Source: 66-474 sp039923855 (GTDB taxonomy: Bacteria > Pseudomonadota > Gammaproteobacteria > Xanthomonadales > Rhodanobacteraceae). Taken from it: a stretch of DNA of 64,000 nucleotides. Location of the stretch: the NCBI GenBank assembly GCA_039923855.1, contig JBDTBW010000014.1, positions 1 to 64,000 of the forward strand. The letters run 5' to 3'. The notes beneath the pieces are model-generated. The model did no database searches and was not told the origin of the DNA. It saw only the letters and a list, made by a program, of their open reading frames with translations. The number at the start of each line of letters is the position of its first letter. Position 1 is the stretch's first letter. Positions 60,464 to 64,000 of this stretch are shown here, one piece after another. A program made the position numbers and the translations under genes.

Positions 60464-62323
60464 ATGCGCACCGAGCCCATGCCAGAACCGCAAACCACCC
60501 TCGCGTCGATCCAGCAGATGCTCGCGGCGGTCGAGCAGGGGCACTTCGCGGCAGCCGAGCGCATGGTGCGTCCTTACCTCGATCTTTACCCCGAAGACGA
60601 GACGGCCTTGAGCATCCTGGGTCTGAGCCTGTTCGAGCAGGAACGTCTGAGCGAGGCAACGGAAGTTTACCAACTTGCGGCGTCACGTTTCCCGACGAAT
60701 CCCGGGAATTGGGATAACCTCGGCACGACTGCGCGCAAAGCCGGACAGTTTCAGGAGGCGGAAGCCGCCTACGCCAAAGCGCTGCAAATGCAACCGGATG
60801 ACCCGCGGTTTCTCTCCCACATGGGTCTTCTGTACATCGAGTGGAAGCGGATCACCGTAGCGAAGGAGTATCTGTGGCGCGCGTACCAGCTCGATCCATC
60901 GGATTTCGAGACACGCATCTTCGGCGCCCAGATGGCACTGGAATGCGGTGATGATGCGCGCGCCAGGCAGATGCTGGACGATTGGAAACGATGGGCCGCA
61001 ACGTTGGGGAGCGCATTGCAGGTGGAGCTCGCTGCGCTGTTGATCCGGCTGGGCGACAATGCGGAATGCGAAGCGTTGTTGCGCCGGCATCTGGACGATC
61101 CGGAAAGCGGCAATGCGGCGCGCGCTCGCCTGATCGTGGTTTTGGAACGATTCAATCGACTGGAGGAAGCACAGGCAATGTTGGCGCAATTGCCACCGAT
61201 CGAATCTGTCACGGATACCGCACTGGGCAACGAAATCTGCGAAGCTCAAGCAGTGGTCGCAGCGCGCGACAGCGATGTGTCACACGCCACAAGTGTGCTG
61301 AAGAGGCTACTGGATCGATCCGACGACGATCGTTGGCAGACCACGGTGTGCTTTCTCCTAGCCAAGCTTTGCGATAAGCAAAACGATTACGACGCTTGCG
61401 TGGAGTACTTGCGCAAGGCACACGCAAGCCAGATGGAACACACCAGCCGGTTGGTGCCGGATCTGGTTGAGCCCAGCTCCAACCCGCTCAACATCGCCAA
61501 TTTCCGCGTCACCCACGAACTGTTCGAGCGCTGGAAGCCGGTCGAGGCTCCGCCGCTTGAGGACTCTCCTGTCTTCGTGGTCGGCTTTCCGCGTTCCGGC
61601 ACGACCATGCTCGAACAAATGCTGGACGCGCATCCGGGCATGCGTTCGATGGACGAGCGTCCTTTCCTGCAGCGCTCGGTGGAGCGCATGCAGCAGATCG
61701 GTTTGCAATATCCGGAACAACTCGGCGAATTGGATACCGCACAGTGCTCGACGCTGCGCGACGTTTACTGGAGCGCAGTGGCGAAGGTCTCGCAGTTGCG
61801 GCCCGGTCAGCGGCTGGTGGATAAGAATCCATTGAGCATGTTGCGTGTCCCGATGATCTTCAGACTGTTCCCGAACGCGAAGATCATCTTCGTGATGCGT
61901 CATCCTTGCGATGTAGTGCTCAGTTGCTACATGCAGCATTTCAACGCGCCTGCGTTCACCGCGATGTGCTCGACGTTGCCGCGGCTTGCCGACGGCTATG
62001 CCCACGCGATGCGCTTCTGGCTCGATCAAGTCGCGTTGCTCAAACCACAGATATTCGAATGGCGATACGAAAGTGCGATCGAGGATTTCGACGGCAATGT
62101 AGAAAGAGTGGGGGCATTCCTCGATCTCGAAGATATCTCGCCGCTGCACCGCTTCAGCGAACACGCCCGCACCAAGGGTTATATCGGGACGCCGAGTTAC
62201 GCGCAGGTCATCCAGCCGGTCTACAAGGGCGCGATGGGCCGTTGGCGGCGTTACCGCAAATACTTCGAGCCAATCCTGCCGCTGCTGGAACCGGCCTTGG
62301 AGCACTGGGGTTATGACGCCTGA
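60464..62323 (+). CDS. TPR-sulfotransferase
   Basis: 619 residues. The N-terminal ~330 residues contain TPR-like repeats (LSEATEVYQLAASRFPTNPG and AYAKALQMQPDDPRFLSHMG). The C-terminal part is a PAPS-dependent sulfotransferase: the 5-prime phosphosulfate loop VFVVGFPRSGTTMLEQML near residue 375, DKNPLSM, and the 3-prime phosphate site IIFVMRHPCDVVLSCY. This family is close to tyrosylprotein sulfotransferases, but a sugar or small molecule is possible. The gene overlaps the next by 11 bases. Confidence 0.86.
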   Translation: MRTEPMPEPQTTLASIQQMLAAVEQGHFAAAERMVRPYLDLYPEDETALSILGLSLFEQERLSEATEVYQLAASRFPTNPGNWDNLGTTARKAGQFQEAEAAYAKALQMQPDDPRFLSHMGLLYIEWKRITVAKEYLWRAYQLDPSDFETRIFGAQMALECGDDARARQMLDDWKRWAATLGSALQVELAALLIRLGDNAECEALLRRHLDDPESGNAARARLIVVLERFNRLEEAQAMLAQLPPIESVTDTALGNEICEAQAVVAARDSDVSHATSVLKRLLDRSDDDRWQTTVCFLLAKLCDKQNDYDACVEYLRKAHASQMEHTSRLVPDLVEPSSNPLNIANFRVTHELFERWKPVEAPPLEDSPVFVVGFPRSGTTMLEQMLDAHPGMRSMDERPFLQRSVERMQQIGLQYPEQLGELDTAQCSTLRDVYWSAVAKVSQLRPGQRLVDKNPLSMLRVPMIFRLFPNAKIIFVMRHPCDVVLSCYMQHFNAPAFTAMCSTLPRLADGYAHAMRFWLDQVALLKPQIFEWRYESAIEDFDGNVERVGAFLDLEDISPLHRFSEHARTKGYIGTPSYAQVIQPVYKGAMGRWRRYRKYFEPILPLLEPALEHWGYDA

Positions 62324-62930
62324 TCCCCTAGAAGCTGCAACTTCCGCATCGCCTTGCACCAGGGTTGCCGATTATGTGCGCTGGTACGACGACGCCCTGC
62401 CGCGCAGCTTCTGCGAGCAATTGATTGCGTCGTTCCGGCAGACGAGCACAAAGCAGATCAAGCGCGAGCGGGGCTGGCGCGCCGGCCTCGATGCGAGCGC
62501 GTGGACCGAACTGGACATCACGCCATTAGCCGATCTGGCCTTGAAGGGATTTTTTTACCAGAAGATGGATGAGTACCTGGCACGCTACAACGGCGATGTG
62601 CACCTCGACATTCCGATCCCGCAGTCCACCTTGCTTGCCCCATTGCGGATCAAGCGCTATCAACCTGATGCCGGCGAGGAGTTTCAGTTGCACTTCGATT
62701 CGATTGGTGAGGTGGCCAACCGTTATCTCGTTTATCTGTGGTATCTGAACGACGTCGAGGAAGGCGGTGAAACGGAATTCGGCGGTCTCGGCATCAAGGT
62801 GCGTCCGCGCGCGGGCAGGTTGCTGATGTTCCCGCCATATTGGATGTATCAGCATGCGGGGCGGCCACCACTTACAGGAGAAAAATACATCCTGTCGACC
62901 TATATGCTGTTCCCCCCGGAGGGACGTTGA
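62313..62930 (+). CDS. 2-oxoglutarate/Fe(II) oxygenase, prolyl-4-hydroxylase-like
   Basis: 205 residues. The core has RIKRYQPDAGEEFQLHFDSIG with His-x-Asp, then VEEGGETEFG (typical P4H strand) and the distal His in YQHAGRPP; the Lys in GEKYILSTYMLF is the likely 2OG ligand. It probably hydroxylates a peptide or protein side chain. The start overlaps the end of the TPR-sulfotransferase gene, so the two products are likely made together. The 3' end overlaps the convergent gene by 31 bases. Confidence 0.87.
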   Translation: MTPDPLEAATSASPCTRVADYVRWYDDALPRSFCEQLIASFRQTSTKQIKRERGWRAGLDASAWTELDITPLADLALKGFFYQKMDEYLARYNGDVHLDIPIPQSTLLAPLRIKRYQPDAGEEFQLHFDSIGEVANRYLVYLWYLNDVEEGGETEFGGLGIKVRPRAGRLLMFPPYWMYQHAGRPPLTGEKYILSTYMLFPPEGR

Positions 62931-64000
62931 TCGCTGCTGTGCGATGGTCGGTCCATTGGGAATTTCACAAGCTCGGGCAGATACGCAACGTAATGGCGCC
63001 AGCGTTCCACCGAGCGTCCATATACAGGTTGACGGGCCTGCCAGAGGCTGGCGGTGCCGATGCCCCTGGGTGATATGTCCGTGGCTGCTGATGCATCGAG
63101 TCGCGGCAATTCCAGCCACTCCGCCAGCTCCGCGATGACGGCCTCGGGCCTCGCGACGAATTTCTCGTAATGCACCGTGCAGATCGAGTTTGCATGCGAC
63201 TTTCGCCAGTGTGTCATAAGACGTTCGCAATCGTTCATCACGATCGCGATGTCGGCGAAATCGTAAACGTAACCTTGCACTTCTTCGGAGAATGACTGTA
63301 CCCATAACGATAGCGCGTTGTCGCGTAAGTTACGCTGGCAATGGATGATCTTCGCATTGGTGAAGAGTGCCAGCATCAGATCCACGTAGCGGAAATTCAA
63401 TGGCTGCTTATCGATGAACCACTGCGCACCATCGGCGTCATCCTGCCGCAATTGCGCGTGGTATGTTGCCGCGGCGCGTTGCATCGAGATGCGCTTTGGA
63501 TTACCGGCCAATTCCGGTTGCTGCGCCAGTGTCGCCAGCCAAGGCGATTCGCCGCGGTTGCACACACGTGGATAACGCGCCAGCAGTTCAGCGATCAGGG
63601 TGGTGCCCGAACGCGGCATGCCTACGATGAGGATCGGGACAAAATCAGGCGTTTGGTCGGGTCGGGAACCGATTGGCTTGGCGGCCAGCCGGGCTTCGAC
63701 CGCGCGCCGCCAATGCTTGCGCGACCACCTGGTCAAGGCATGCGCCAGCGCATTGGCCTGACGAAAATACTGCGCGGCTTGCGCGTAATCGCCTATATCG
63801 TCGTGTGCCTTGCCTAGCGCAAACAGCAGGGTAGAGCGGGCCTGTTCACTCAAGTCTTTGCGTTGCAGGTGATTGCGAAATCGCCCGAAGTCGGGATGCT
63901 CCGCATCGGGGTAGCGCTGCATCGAAGCCAGTCCAAGCGGCACGTGCCATTCGCACGCTTGGAGACTTTGCTCGAGCGCGAGTACACAATGTTCCCTTGC
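62900..64000 (-). CDS. TPR-sulfotransferase, N-terminus beyond the window (partial)
   Basis: The frame is open to the right edge; a GTG at 63943 is an internal codon rather than the start, because the upstream codons continue a TPR-like helix (CVLALEQSLQACEW). The C-terminal region has the sulfotransferase loop ILIVGMPRSGTTLIAELL, DKQPLNF and a 3-prime site IIHCQRNLRDNALSLW. It is a relative of the gene at 60464 with its own TPR-like half (ALGKAHDDIGDYAQAAQYF). It converges with, and slightly overlaps, the hydroxylase gene. Confidence 0.85.
   Translation of the reverse strand, partial: AREHCVLALEQSLQACEWHVPLGLASMQRYPDAEHPDFGRFRNHLQRKDLSEQARSTLLFALGKAHDDIGDYAQAAQYFRQANALAHALTRWSRKHWRRAVEARLAAKPIGSRPDQTPDFVPILIVGMPRSGTTLIAELLARYPRVCNRGESPWLATLAQQPELAGNPKRISMQRAAATYHAQLRQDDADGAQWFIDKQPLNFRYVDLMLALFTNAKIIHCQRNLRDNALSLWVQSFSEEVQGYVYDFADIAIVMNDCERLMTHWRKSHANSICTVHYEKFVARPEAVIAELAEWLELPRLDASAATDISPRGIGTASLWQARQPVYGRSVERWRHYVAYLPELVKFPMDRPSHSSDQRPSGGNSI

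Overview
The window looks like a chromosomal segment of a GC-rich Gram-negative gammaproteobacterium. The likely group is Xanthomonadales (Lysobacterales), possibly Rhodanobacteraceae; this is inferred from the gene families and repeats, since no rRNA or tRNA marker is present. Supporting evidence: a TonB-dependent receptor, Mla-type outer-membrane lipid transport genes, ETF/ETF-QO genes, a MetJ DNA-binding domain, and many short GC-rich palindromic intergenic repeats. I see no insertion sequence, prophage, CRISPR array, rRNA or tRNA.

0-22 kb: surface glycan region. gmd and rmd (plus strand) with manC (minus strand) supply GDP-D-rhamnose from mannose-1-phosphate. Plus-strand genes continue with a large membrane glycosyltransferase-like protein, a HAD-UbiA fusion, a small EmrE/ArnE-like protein and a second large membrane protein. 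A minus-strand run of ten genes (21.8 to 8.7 kb, many overlapping by 1-8 bases) encodes an acetoacetyl-CoA synthetase, a polyprenyl-phosphate glycosyltransferase, a WecD-like GNAT, a second small flippase-like protein, a methyltransferase, the WecE aminotransferase, two more large membrane proteins, a second polyprenyl-phosphate glycosyltransferase and manC. The parts needed to make, flip and transfer lipid-linked sugars are present twice. All four large membrane proteins share a similar C-terminal region.

22-37 kb: a secreted metzincin peptidase with six FG-GAP/VCBS-type repeats; FkbM, GT4 and YbhN-like genes; a Phd/VapC module; etfA and etfB; an ATP-grasp gene translationally coupled to a RHH/ParE toxin-antitoxin module and carrying an in-frame palindromic repeat; an ICMT-like methyltransferase; a second ATP-grasp protein; ETF-ubiquinone oxidoreductase; and an amidase.

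37-49.5 kb: an Mla-type transporter (STAS-MlaE, MlaF, MlaD and a PqiC-like lipoprotein) interrupted by a nested palindromic element; gcvT and gcvH separated by a pair of inverted repeats; and the most unusual gene in the window, a MetJ ribbon-helix-helix domain fused in frame to a 90-residue histone-H1-like Lys/Ala/Arg tail. Next come a TonB-C lipoprotein, a class-C-like serine hydrolase, lemA and an M48 peptidase, enclosed by an inverted pair of ~165-base dispersed repeats.

49.5-64 kb: a CBS-domain protein, mtgA, a GAF-GAF-GGDEF-EAL protein, a secreted protein of unknown function, a TonB-dependent receptor with a long leader and a strong terminator, then four genes alternating 2-oxoglutarate/Fe(II) oxygenases and TPR-sulfotransferases. 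The last gene runs off the right edge.
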